A stretch of 64,000 bases of DNA from Heterocephalus glaber (Eukaryota; Chordata; Mammalia; Rodentia; Bathyergidae). The notes beneath the pieces are model-generated. The model was not told where the DNA came from. It saw nothing but the letters and a program-made list of their open reading frames with translations, and did not search any database. Each line of letters starts with the position of its first letter. Positions within the stretch are counted from its first letter, which is position 1. Location of the stretch: positions 40,241,301 to 40,305,300 of the forward strand of contig NW_004624732.1 in assembly GCF_000247695.1 (NCBI RefSeq), written 5' to 3'. Made by a program: the position numbers and the translations under genes. Of the stretch, positions 31,380 to 45,007 are shown in pieces.

Positions 31380-31615
31380 AGTTTAGTACGTGCCTCGAAT
31401 TGCTCTAAATGCTTAACACATATAAACTCACTGAGGAAGTTCCTTAGCCTTAAGAGTTAAGCACTGTTGTACACGTATTTTATAGCTGAATAAATTAAGG
31501 TGCAGGGAGGTTAAGTATTTTCTCAAGTTCACACAGCTACTTTGTGGCAAGTCCTGGGACCCAGGCATCTGACACCAGAATCTATGCTGTAACTAACTAC
31601 CATGTGATTCTCTAA
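31380..31615 (-). mobile_element. MIR SINE
   Basis: Antisense: 'gctctaaatgcttaacacat', 'attttatagctgaataaatt', 'gttcacacagctactttgtg', 'gtcctgggacccaggca'. Clear MIR core. Confidence 0.85.
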
Positions 31616-31874
31616 AGCTATGTCTTCTGACAAGCACTCATCTTCTTTAGTGCCTCACATAAGAATTATTTACTCAGTTTTCCTTCCAGGCACTGTGATT
31701 CTTCTTATTTGGCAAAGTATGCTATAATATTGTCTTCACAATATCTATTATGCATTTTGTTCCTTATTTAAACTTTGTTTCTCACATAAGAGAAATGATG
31801 TGTTATTCACACGTATGTCCAATTTATTTCATTTAAGAATGTGGTCTTTTAGCCAGAATTGTTTCAAGTTTATC

Positions 31875-32165
31875 CTTTTTATGGCTGAGTAGTACTCCAT
31901 TGTATTTAAAAAAATCACATCTTCTTTATCTATTCATCATTTGATGGGCATTGGGCTATTTCTAAGGTTTAGCTATTAATAACTGTGCTATTTTATGAAC
32001 ATGGGTGCACATATATCATTGTAGTTTGATGCTTTTAATTTCTTCTGGAAGATACTGACAAGGGGGATACCTTCATCAAATAAAACCTCTATTTCTATTT
32101 TTGTGAGGAATCGCCACACTGATTTCCACAGTGGATGCATCAGTCTACAGTAGAGAAGTGTTTGG
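31875..32165 (-). mobile_element. L1 ORF2 3' fragment
   Basis: Reverse complement of the ORF2 end: 'atggctgagtagtactccat', 'catttgatgggcattgggct', 'ctgatttccacagtggatgc'. Same strand as LRP1B. Confidence 0.85.
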
Positions 32166-33132
32166 GTCACAGATGAAATTAAAGAAGGAACTAGATAGTT
32201 ACTACAATTAAATGATAATATACATACAACACACCAGAACTTATGGGATGCAATGAAAGCAGTTTTATGAGGGAAATTTTTAGTGGTGAATGCTCATGAG
32301 GTAGATTTTAAAATATCACATATAATACAAGACTTTAAGGAGAAATCATCCTAAAAGCTGATATTCTCTAACACCAAAGAGATTTGTGTCAAAGACCAAG
32401 GCTATATTTGCTGTCCAAGAAGGGAAAAGAAGGTATTAAATCTACCACCTACCATGGGCATATAAGAAATCTACAGTTTTTTATTGTATGTATGTATATG
32501 TATTCCTGTATATGTATTTAATTATTTTACAAAGCCACTAGACTCACATAAATTTTCAACTTTAACTGGCTATTTTAATATGATTGCAAAGCTTATTTAT
32601 TTTTATCACAAAAATTGTATACATGCAGATATATATTATAAATAATAGTTATCTGAATACATATGTAATAAACATATAAATTATATGATAATAATATTAA
32701 ATTTTAACAACTTATTGGATACCTAAATAATAAAGTAAATGAAAATATTTTCATCAAGTTTTTTCTGATAATTCTAAATTGTACTTTTTTCTCATTCAAA
32801 TCATTGATTTGACTACCACAATGAACAAGCTAGCCATGAACTGTCTTTGAAGTTCAAAGTACTTCAAATCAAAGACATTTCAATAGATATTATTCAATAG
32901 GAGTACTCACTAAATGACTATAACTAGGCATGCTTTTCAAATAAATGTATACTTTATGCTAGAGTTTACAGAAGTAATATGTGCTGTGGCTGAATATTAT
33001 TGAATTTACTAGTCCTTAATGACATAAGTAAATGTGTGCTTGTTTTTGTCATTTTGAAAATGTATTCCTGATGTCATGTTAAACAGTTCTTTGCCCGAGA
33101 ATCTGCTCTACAAAAAGTGTCCACATACGCAC

Positions 33133-33255
33133 CGCACTTCAGGGGCTCGTCCGAAGCATCTCCACAATCATCATCATGGTCACAAACAAACTGCTTGGGA
33201 ATGCAGACTTTATTATGGCACATGAAAGTGTTTTCATCACAGGTATTATTGGGAG
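33133..33255 (-). CDS. LRP1B: LRP1B exon: LDL receptor class A repeat 8 of cluster III
   Basis: This is a 123-nt, phase 1-1 exon with acceptor tgtctttcttag and donor gtgcgt, the least usual GT donor of the cluster apart from that of the last exon. It reads [17 protein letters not shown] then [20 protein letters not shown] and LKC. The six cysteines and the calcium motif are complete; an Asp-rich run (DHDDDC) makes this one of the most acidic modules. NNT at the start is a possible N-glycosylation site. The joined codon at the 3' border gives Gly, leading into GYRQC of the next exon. Confidence 0.93.
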
Positions 33256-34134
33256 CTAAGAAAGACATCACAAAAATAAAGTTACCTTTTCAAAATTAGA
33301 AGTTTAGAGAATAAAATCATATCCAATAATTGAGTTATTCAGAAAAAGAACTTCGTTTAATATCCAATATGTCAGACAATTTAAGTCTCATGTATATATT
33401 AGAGCTGTGCATGCATAATTCAAAGACTGTGTACATACACAATTCAAAATTTTAGTATTTCAACTACTACTCTAGAGTGAGCCTAACATTTTAGGCCAGG
33501 TAACAATATGTAAGCATTCAGAAGTATAAATTCAAATGCTCATTTGAACACTTGAGTGATTAGAACAAAATCACTCAGCTAATAAATGACTGACTCCTTT
33601 TCTCTACTTGTGCCTATATTATGCTAGTAAAGGGATAAAAGTGCTCCTTCCTTGTGAAAAACGAAGCTGAAAAAAGTGCAAAATACCAGTGTTCATGATG
33701 GAAGTGAAAACAGAGAATTGAGAAAGTTGTTGTTTTAAAAAGAAAATAAAACATTTGGGGGATTTCCAGGGTGAGCTGTTGAATTAGGTAAAGGTAAGAT
33801 CTATGATAGAATGAGTACCACAAATACTACATAAAATTAGAGATATTGATCCTTGAAATGGAGTATTGATCCTTTAGGAATACTGATCCATGAAACTAGT
33901 GCTCCAACAAGTGCCATAATAACTGGGGAAAATGATTGATCCATATGTGCAATAAAAGTGTATACAGAGAAAATAAACTTTCACACAATATGCATAGAAA
34001 CATAAGCACTCTGAAAAGAACATTATGCTATTTTTAGTAAACTACTCTTGTGTATAAAAGTTAAATGATATAGTAAGATTCAAGGTTTAGGACATCATAA
34101 ATGTCAAGAATCTGTCATATGTTATATAGAACAA

Positions 34135-34300
34135 TGGAAAGAATAAAGCTTTGGAGCAAGTGCTCTGCCACTTACTTATATTTGTAAACTCAAGGAAGGC
34201 ATTTACCTTCTCAGTGCATCTGTTTCCTTTTCTGTTTAATGAGGATAATAAAATCTATTTGGTGAATTTCTCGTAAGGACTAGATATGACATGTGATGCA
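34135..34300 (+). mobile_element. MIR SINE
   Basis: 'gctctgccacttacttatat', 'catctgtttccttttctgtt' and 'aatgaggataataaaatcta' in MIR order. Confidence 0.8.
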
Positions 34301-36264
34301 AATCTTCTCATATTGGATATTTAATACCTTTCTAGGCATTCTTTAAATTCCTATTGATATAATAATTACTTTTGGCAGGTCCTCAAAAATACTTTCTGTA
34401 ATATTGAGGCAATTTGATAATATAAATAAGCCTCACCTACCACAATAATCGACATATAATGGACACTTGAAACAATTTGGGTGTTTGCCATTCATTCCCC
34501 CTCCTCCCCACTTCAATAAGCAGTTTCATCCCCATAGAACCCAAATCTCTTCGTTCAAGCCTTAGTCTATGTTATCACTGCTCTTGAAGTCCCTCCATGA
34601 GACTTCTAGGATTTTTTATGGAACATTTCTTCGTGATGATCTAGTATCTTTTATATACATCTTTTTAACACTTGAAGAATTATAATTATTCTTTCATATG
34701 CCTATCACATTGCCCAAGACTCCATGGATCAAGCAATCTCTGACTTTAATCTCAGTAATTACTGACATAGAGCTATACATAGGTAAAACAGATAGTGTTC
34801 TCTGAATATAATAAAGTATTATTTACTTTCAAAAAATGTACTTTAAAAACCTATATAGAACGCAAATAGAGACAGTATTTAAAATTGGGGTTGTAATCAA
34901 AGTAAAATTCAGCTATTAACTCTTCTAACTTTGAACTCTGTGACAGTTTGTATAACTCAAGTGAATTATTCCAATTCAAACATGTGAATTATTCTTTGAA
35001 ACACTCAGCAACAGTGACTTACTTGGCATTAACACTTTCAGGTCACTTGAGTACAATTTGCTACATTTTAGCATAATTTACTTAATAGTACCCACGTGGT
35101 CCAAAGTGTTAATATGCCTCCTGGAGTGTTATTTTGCTACAATAGCAACAGCATACTGGGACCATCTGGATCCCTGAATTGATATATAATCCTTTATTAT
35201 GTAGCCCTCAGTGGCCCCATTGACCTTTATAGACACACAGATCAGTTTCAAGAGCAAAGTGAATTATTCTACAACAATAGTTTAAGTTCTGTGCAAATAA
35301 GTCTGCCTCAAAGATTTTTTTCTTCCTCTTCTTCTTCTTCTTATCCTCAATATCATCCTGTACACAAACCAGCATACATACTCACTTACATTATGGCTTG
35401 AAATACAACATTTTAAAGATTGGAAGATCAGCCATTGGAAAGATGATTGGCAGGATTCACATTAATGACCAGAATTCAGTACTATTTCTGATAAATTACA
35501 CAGTTCATAGATGTTTTGTGTGACCTTGGGATCTTCATTCAAATATTCCCTCCCCTCATTCTCCTGATCTTGTAAAGGAATTTATCTAAATTTTTACTAT
35601 TGCATAATTGCCTGAAAATTTCCCGAGGTGACCTAGAGGCAAAAACTTAGTAAATTGTCTGACCTCCAGAGGTGATTCTCTGATCCCTCAGCACCATTCA
35701 GCTATATCCACACTATTTGTACCTGGCCTAGGGGTTAAAACCCTATCTGTAGGACTAATAGGTGTTTTCTGACCTCCTGATCAGTTGTTATCTAAGAGCA
35801 GAGTAGCCATTTACAGAGGGTCTGTACTAGGTAGTCTGAAGGCTTTTATAGAGGTAGGGGTGGAACATTAAAAAGAAATCCCAAACTTTCCACCTTCATA
35901 CATGTGAGGTAGTGATATCTCCCAGAAGTGAAATGATAAATCTGCAATCATTAGGATGGTTTTTAGGTGGGATATATCACTGTGAGTGGTTGAAATGCTG
36001 AACAGTAGTGAGAGGGGTTGCTGAACGACTAATATAACAGCATTCCACATAATTTAGTCTGACACCACTCAGTGTCCAGAGATTAAGGAAATGGAAGAAA
36101 ATGTGATGCAGTGAATATTATACAAACACCCAAAGTGCTATTGTATCTTCTTTTTTAAAATTTCTGTTTTTATTTGTACTTGATAGCAGTGCATAATTAT
36201 TACAGTCCTCACGAACAGTTGTACCTCTTCACCATCTCTTGGCTTTCTTCCATTTGGCAAAATA

Positions 36265-36650
36265 TCTACCTCCTCATTGTTGATGGGAATGTAAACTAGT
36301 ACATCTGTGGAAGTCAGTATGAGAATTCCTCAGAAAACTAAAAATAGTTATTCCCCCTTTTAGGTGTCTTCCAAAAAGAGTAAATGACATCATATTACAG
36401 CGATACATGCATACCGATGTTTATAGTAGCAAAACTCATAATATATAAGTCTTGGAAGTGGCCTATATGCCCATCAACAGATGAATGGATGGAGAAAGTG
36501 GCATTCATAAACAATGGAGAACTACTCTCCCATGAAGTAAGATAAACGAGTCATTTGTAGGAAAAAAGATGCACCTTGAGACCACACTACTAAGTGAAAT
36601 AAACCAGACACTAAAGTTTAAATATTGCACAGGTTCTCTTATAGGAGAAA
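36265..36650 (+). mobile_element. L1 ORF2 3' fragment next to an exon
   Basis: 'ttgttgatgggaatgtaaac', 'gtggaagtcagtatgagaat', 'tatgcccatcaacagatgaa' and 'ctaagtgaaataaaccagac' are ORF2 3' sequence, antisense to LRP1B. Ends about 60 nt from the donor of the exon at 36705. Confidence 0.85.
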
Positions 36651-36704
36651 CACAAAATACAATGCACCATTTTTTTTGACACAGTCCCTCAGGGAAATGC
36701 ATAC

Positions 36705-36833
36705 CGCAGCCTGCTGTGGAGAGCTCATCGCTTCCATCGGGACAGTCTCGTTCTCCATCACAGAGCCAGTGTCGGGGCACACAGGCGCGGGAGCCCTGGC
36801 AGCTAAACATGTCGGCAGCGCAGGTGACGTCAC
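36705..36833 (-). CDS. LRP1B: LRP1B exon: LDL receptor class A repeat 7 of cluster III
   Basis: This is a 129-nt, phase 1-1 exon with acceptor gtgggtttaag and donor gtatgc. It reads [20 protein letters not shown] then [20 protein letters not shown] and GC. All six cysteines and the full calcium motif are present, with Trp two residues before the fourth cysteine. The exon stands out by base content: it is GC- and CpG-rich inside AT-rich introns, and its first bases form the palindrome GTGACGTCAC. A 3' fragment of L1, antisense to the gene, ends about 60 nt beyond its donor. Confidence 0.93.
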
Positions 36834-37050
36834 CTTAAACCCACAGGAAAAGTGCTGTTAGGTCACTGTATAGCCACCAGAAAATGTCTATCATTCACAT
36901 TTAGTGCCCAAAGGAAGGGAAACAGGAGAAAGTTGCTTACGAAGGAGAGTGTGCAATTATTTGGAAGCATCAGTCCTTCTCCTTCCCCTACAGATGTTTA
37001 CACATTTTGTCTAAGAACATTCATCCCTAAATTCAAATGTTGTATTTCTT

Positions 37051-37136
37051 TTGTTTTGTTTTGGTACCAGGGATCGAACTCAAGACCTTCAGCTTGTGAG
37101 TCAGGTGGTGGAACCACTGAGCTAAATCCCTGGCCC
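37051..37136 (-). mobile_element. ID-type SINE (first of a close pair)
   Basis: Antisense: ggtaccagggatcgaactc, then ccactgagctaaatccctgg. Target duplications of 16 nt with one mismatch at 37035-37050 and 37137-37152. Confidence 0.92.
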
Positions 37137-37190
37137 AAATATTGTATTTCTTAAAGCTACATGGTAAAAAGTAATGCATTTCTCCTTTTA

Positions 37191-37285
37191 TTATTATTTT
37201 TCTTTTTGGGGGTACCGCTGATCGAACTTAGGACCTTGCGCTTGCAAAGCAGCCGCCGGAACTACTGAGCCAAATCCCCAGCCCT
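37191..37285 (-). mobile_element. ID-type SINE (second of a close pair)
   Basis: Antisense: gggtaccgctgatcgaact, then ctgagccaaatccccagccc. Perfect 13-nt duplication atttctcctttta at 37178-37190 and 37286-37298. Confidence 0.92.
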
Positions 37286-37889
37286 ATTTCTCCTTTTAAA
37301 ATGTAGCAAAGCATACAATGTTATAGACTAATAAATCAATGAAAATAATATTTCGGTAAGTGTGAACCTATACGGAGGGTGAAAATAATAATAGTAGCTA
37401 TACAAATTTATTGTTTAATATGTGCTTTTCAACTTAAATAATCTTTGCAAAATTTCATCCAATAGAATTGTTATTAGTTTTATTACACAGAAGAAAGAAA
37501 ATTAAGCTTGAAAAATCTGAAAAGAACGAGCCGCCTAGGGCTCCACATGCTGAGGTGGGAGTCCAAACATGACACCTGAGCACTTTCTTTTAACCACTAA
37601 TTTCATTAGTATTCCTTCCCATATTGTACTGTTGCAAACAGTAAATATATCCCTGTCTCCTTTACTTTTACACATGCAATGAATGCAATCTATCTCTTCT
37701 CTGTTTTATCAATTCAATGTGCTTTTAGTTGTCTGACGCTATTTTTCAAATGTATAGAGCAAAATAAAAAACCTTATTAATTTTGACTATAAATTCAAAA
37801 TGTCACACAGGGTTTCTCTTTTCCACTCTTGATATGAGCTTAGAGAAATCATACAACAAGTGACCCTATCTCATGTTTCCATACCTCGC

Positions 37890-37916
37890 GTGTGTGTGTG
37901 TGTGTGTGTGTGTGTG
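37890..37916. repeat. GT microsatellite
   Basis: About 13 GT units following 'cctcgc'. Confidence 0.95.
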
Positions 37917-39189
37917 CTTGTGTATGCCCATGTGTATATTATTTGGTATTTATAAGAAATATTTGTTGAATCAATCAACATGACCCTCACTCTTACATTT
38001 TTCAATTTAATTTCCTGTGAAAAAAAGTATCTGTAATGGCTGATTTAAAATATACTTTTAGAATTATTAAAATTTTTACCATCTTCAGAAAGAAATCTGA
38101 CTGACTTGATTAATGGAAGATATTTGCTTCCAATCACTTAGAGAAGTGACCAGTGTAATTAATTTAATTAAATAATTATCATTTTACTTTTCAACCATAG
38201 AGTTATTATGAGCAGAAAATGCCTTTTAATGTAATATTTTCAAAATAGGTAGCGCTGAGGTACCAAAAGCAAAATTTTCCTCCTAAACATAGATTTCCCT
38301 GTCATATACTTTAGTCTGGAGGACAGGAAGGTAACTGAATTTGAAATAGCTCCTCTGTAATTCAGATTTATTCATTTGATTTAGAATTGGTACTTTAATA
38401 GGAAGAGGTTACAATAGTGTCTATTGCTACAAGAAGTCAGAAAATAATCTATAAAATAAATGTCGCTTTCATTTAACAGGAAATTTACATACTATTACAT
38501 CTTTGGTAGATGCTATGACAAAATTTTCTTCCTGTACAAATTATTTTATATAATTCCTCTTTTTTATCTATCTTTCCAAGTTTACTTGAACATAAGGTGT
38601 TATTTTCATTATTATCCTCACAAATGAATGCTTTACTTTCTATAATATTTCTATTTTTCACTTGCTTTTCTTGAACTGCATTTTTTCTATTAAGGAAGTT
38701 GTGATCGATGTAAATTTTCTTGTCCCCTTCCATGTTATTATTGGCATTTGTTCCCAAAGTCGATATAACAGAAAGAATACTGATTTGGTCATGGAGAAAT
38801 TTATTTCTTCTTGAACTTGGCAAAAATTAATGTCTCCAGCTCCCTATCTTTAAAGTGAGGGTTATGACAAGACCATTGCGAAGATATCTCCAGCTATGAA
38901 GGAGTATAAGGCTCTCTGCAGCTAATTTGCTGGCTCTCTCGACAGTGTTTAACAGATTCTGTGTTAAGAACATGGCAAAACAGTGTAGTCAATTTAGGAG
39001 AAAATGAGCCAAAGATAGAATCTGTGGCTTCCTTCTATAGTTGTTACTACCATCTGTACATACATGACCTTCCTCTGGAAAAGGAAACCTAAGGGCGAGA
39101 CAGATGGGCTGGTGGGATTGTGCTGGACCTATCCTGTTCACCTACTCAGAATACAGTGGTGCGCTGGTAGAAGCCATTATATTTAATAT

Positions 39190-39320
39190 TTTAGAAACAT
39201 GAATTCTGGTCCTACTTCTGATGTCACTAATTAGCTGAGTGAGTTCTGGTAAATTTATTAATTTCTGTAAGTTTATTTTCTTCAAAAATGAAGAGAGACT
39301 AGACTGTGGTTTTCAAAATA
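39190..39320 (+). mobile_element. Possible MIR SINE
   Basis: 'attctggtcctacttctgat', 'cactaattagctgagtgag' and 'ttcttcaaaaatgaagagag' follow the MIR order weakly. Confidence 0.5.
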
Positions 39321-39717
39321 AGATCCTCAATATCCTAAGTAAAAATTACTATGTGATTATTAAGAAAGGATATGTTCACATCCATATCAAAATGTTTGGA
39401 GTTAGAGACTAAGAAAATACATTTTTATCAGAGTTTGAAATAAATCATTCAATGTTTATATAGTTGAGAGCTGAGATAATTTTTTCATTTTTTACCTATT
39501 TTCAAATATTTGATTTTTTTTAATTCAAGTTTGAGCCAAAGAAGTATTTTATGGTTTATCATGTTGGTAGATTATGAAATATAACATGTAAATAAATTAT
39601 ATAAACTAAAACACAAAGGTAAAGTAAGTTAAACAATATTTTCATAGCAGATAAACATGTACATTTTATCATTTTATTATTTCTTTAAAATCATTATAAG
39701 GAGACCAACACACACAC

Positions 39718-39720
<3 letters not shown>

Positions 39721-39776
<56 letters not shown>
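39721..39776. repeat. GA microsatellite, about 28 units
   Basis: Uninterrupted GA run of about 56 nt preceded by a short CA run. Longest simple repeat in the window. Confidence 0.97.
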
Positions 39777-39779
<3 letters not shown>

Positions 39780-41078
39780 GGATTACAATAGCACATTCAC
39801 AAAAGAAAAGAAGCAGGAGAAATCAAACAATAAGAATAAACGGATGGATACAGTACACACTGGTTTTATCAGATAAACACAATAGTTATGTAGGTAAATC
39901 TTTATGTAGCCTTTGAGTAGGTAGGAAATACATGAAATAAGCAATAAAATCAAGCTTCCTGTAATCATACAGCTTGAAAATACAGATGAGGGAGAACTGA
40001 ACTCTTTATGACTTCAGCCTTTGCCACTTCTAACACACTGCATCCACTCAGAAACCACAGAGCTACCAATGGAGCCATACGGTATAGAGTTAAACAAAGG
40101 ATTGAAGGCAAAATGATTTTTCTCACTGGAAACATGCTTGTCTCATTGTAAATAGGCAAACTTTGTGTTAAAATTAAAGGCAGGTTTACTACCAAAAGGT
40201 TCCAAGATAAAGAAATTAGTCATCTAATTGACCACTATTATTTTCATGTTCAGAACTTTTGATATTGATCTTTCTCTATTTATATTTGTCTTTTGTATAA
40301 ATTGTTTTATTTCGGTAAAGAGAAAGTAAACTTTGAAGGGTTTATGAGAAAATGAATTGTCTGTTTTTAGAAGATAGCAGTTTACATTACCTCAAGAGAA
40401 ACTCAGTTTAGATTGAGTACTATAAATACTATTTCCACCTCTATGTAGTGAACTGTATGGCTGGCCACGACCTCTGAAATTTGAAAAAGGTGTTAAGTAC
40501 ACTTAACTTTATGTTCACTATATTCCACAACTTCAGTCCTTGCCTTTCTAAAATGAGGATATTAACAGCAACAAAATAGGACAGATGTAGTGAATTAAAA
40601 AAACAAGCAAAAGCTACAAATATATATGAAAACAAATCAGATCAACAATTATAATAAATTCCAGAATTCCAGAACAATTATAATAAATTCATGGAGATTA
40701 TCTTTATTTATTCCTTCTTTTAACAGAAGAATAATTTCATTTAAACTCTTACATAATTGTGATTATTAAGAGTGGAGTCACTGGCTTTACAGCTGATACA
40801 TAGCAGGTAAATATAGACATCTAATACTAATACCTCCAATTTTATGATGCTGAATTTTAAAATATATTTAAAAACTATATACAGTAGCCACCTTCCTTTA
40901 CTCGCCATTTAAAGTAATTCAGAAATATAGAACAGTACAAAGAATACACACAGACACACAGAGACAAACAGTCTATCTGCCTTTTGGCAGTGTGATTTGT
41001 TATCAAACTTTGGAAGGTAAGGTGCCAATACATAACAAGAATCATTATAAAAAGTACTTCATCATTTGACCTCGTTAA

Positions 41079-41164
41079 TTTTTTTTTTTTGGTACCGGGG
41101 ATTGAACTTGGGACCTCGTGCTTGGGAGCCAGGCACAGGCACCACTGAGCTAAATCCCTGGCCT
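41079..41164 (-). mobile_element. ID-type SINE
   Basis: Antisense: T-run, ggtaccggggattgaact, then ccactgagctaaatccctgg. No clear target duplication. Confidence 0.88.
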
Positions 41165-41499
41165 ACCCTCAGAATTTTAATTATTGAGATTTACTCCAAA
41201 GTGGTCACTGAAAATTAGAAATGAAATATACAGAAATATGTAGACTCTCAAAATATAAAGAAATAATTTTAATATTGAATAACAAATATATATCTAAAGA
41301 GAGTAAAACAATTGGTGCCTGAAAATAACACAATATAATATATACTGATAAGCTCAGTTAAATATAATATAGTGTAAGATATAAGCTTTGTTTATAAGAT
41401 GAGTACATTGGAAGCAAAGTTTTGTATATGCTTTAAAACATCCTAAATACTGAATGACAACTATAGATGTAAAGAAAAATAGTTCAAAACAAAATTGAT

Positions 41500-41640
41500 G
41501 ACCCAGCAAAACCACCTGTAATCTCAGCTCTCTGGCAGGCTGAGGCAGAAGGACTGCAAGTTTAAATCCAGATACAGCTTAGGGCAGAGGCCCTGAGAGC
41601 AACCTCCATTACCTCACATACATTAACATACAAATAAGAA
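41500..41640 (+). mobile_element. Diverged B1-like SINE
   Basis: Sense: 'cacctgtaatctcagctctc', 'ggcaggctgaggcagaagga', 'ctgcaagtttaaatcca'. 3' part degraded. Confidence 0.6.
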
Positions 41641-41780
41641 AAAAGAAATGGAGGAGAACAGCTACATAGGACTATGTATTCTTTATATAACAGTAAGCTC
41701 AATACATTAGCAGATGAAGTTTTGTGGATACTTTAAAAGGACTGAACCTAAATATTGAGAACATAAAGCAAGTAACTCAC

Positions 41781-41900
41781 CACAAATGCTATCGCTTTCA
41801 TCTAGTCCATCTCCACAATCATCTTCTCCATCACAGATCCAGTGTTTAGAAATGCATTTGTGTGCAGAACAGGCAAATTGGCTCCAGGAGCAAGAAGAAT
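41781..41900 (-). CDS. LRP1B: LRP1B exon: LDL receptor class A repeat 6 of cluster III
   Basis: This is a 120-nt, phase 1-1 exon with acceptor tttgttttctag and donor gtgagt. It encodes [20 protein letters not shown] then [19 protein letters not shown]. The six cysteines and the calcium motif [13 protein letters not shown] are intact, with an extra acidic patch (ESD) after it. The Trp two residues before the fourth cysteine ('HWIC') is the position that contacts basic lysine side chains of ligands in well-studied class A repeats, so this is a good candidate for a working ligand-binding module. That last point is inference from the family. Confidence 0.93.
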
Positions 41901-44184
<2,284 letters not shown>

Positions 44185-44478
44185 TCAAATAATTTACACT
44201 GAAAGTTCCACACTAGATGTAGGTAAAATATTAATACTCTGTGAATTGGAAACAACAAATAGGAAGCTATTAACTAAAAAATAGCCGAGATGTTTTATTT
44301 GGGAAAGGCAAGGGGATGACAACCAAAGGAAGACCTCCAAACTGTCACAGACCAGAGGGGACAGGGAGACAGGGTAAACAAATCCAGTTCAGAATCCTGG
44401 ACCACAAAGAAAGAGGTTACAGACTTAAAAAAAAAAAAAAAAAATGACTTAATCAAAACAGGGTAAAGTGGGTAAAGT

Positions 44479-44660
44479 CAGTGGTGGTAAACCTATGGCA
44501 CATGTGCTATTTTTCTTTTAAGACAAAAGATGTATGAGGTTTTTTTTTCCTAAATGAAAATCTCAGTATTCAGGTTTAACGGCAATATTGGCACTTTCTG
44601 GCATAAGTGGTTTTTGGGTTGCAGTTTGGGTATCCATCTCTAAAAGGTTCGCCATTACTA
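44479..44660. mobile_element. Short hAT-type non-autonomous DNA transposon
   Basis: A 182-nt element bounded by imperfect inverted repeats. The left end reads CAGTGGTGGTAAACCT; the right end in reverse complement reads TAGTAATGGCGAACCT (11 of 16 identical). CAG-type ends are typical of hAT elements. Internal 'caaactgcaacccaaaaac' and 'taaacctgaatactgagat' (reverse strand) match a hAT family I remember from several tetrapod genomes. No coding capacity. I could not confirm an 8-nt target duplication. Confidence 0.75.
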
Positions 44661-44925
44661 GACTAGATAAAAAAATAATACAGCCAAAATAGCTGAAATG
44701 ACTCTAGAGGGAGTGAGTCTAAGTCAAAGAATCATATTTGTAGGAGAAATAGTCTTAATTTCATATTCATAACAAAAATAATAAAAATAAGGATAGATGG
44801 ATGTTTGCTGAAAAACTGTGGATTTAATGTTTCTAGTGCCCTCTGTTTTGAATAAGCGTTAACTGTAATTAAATATTCTCTATTCTAAGAGAGAAAAATA
44901 AGTTCCAATGGAATCTTTAAATTAT

Positions 44926-45007
44926 TATGGAGACGGAAGTGTAGCTTAGGGCTGCAGCACATGTTCAGCTTGTGTGAGAGCCTTTGTTTACTCTCAGCAC
45001 CAAAACT
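44926..45007 (+). mobile_element. Diverged ID-type SINE
   Basis: Sense: 'gtgtagcttagggctgcag', 'cttgtgtgagagcctttg', 'actctcagcaccaaaac'. Confidence 0.6.

Larger units (their letters stand above)
29183..33132 (-). other. Intron, 3.95 kb
   Basis: Holds an L2 fragment (about 30880-31330) interrupted on its 5' side by a young ID SINE (30739-30851), a MIR (about 31380-31615) and an antisense L1 ORF2 fragment (31875-32165). A 14-nt direct repeat (tgcattaattacag) occurs at 29320 and 29342. Confidence 0.7.
33256..36704 (-). other. Intron, 3.45 kb
   Basis: Contains a MIR (about 34135-34300), a short CTT run (about 35323-35341) and an L1 3' fragment (36265-36650) ending close to the exon at 36705. 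Nothing else recognised. Confidence 0.7.
36834..41780 (-). other. Intron, 4.95 kb
   Basis: Contains two closely spaced ID SINEs (37051-37136, 37191-37285), a GT microsatellite (37890-37916), a GA microsatellite (39721-39776), a possible MIR (about 39190-39320), an ID SINE (41079-41164) and a B1-like SINE (about 41500-41640). A 112-codon minus-strand open frame at 38485-38823 is discussed under findings. Confidence 0.7.

Noticed and set aside
39721..39776. CRISPR or other regular spacer array
   Set aside because: It is a simple dinucleotide run; the window is vertebrate DNA with no repeat-spacer pattern.
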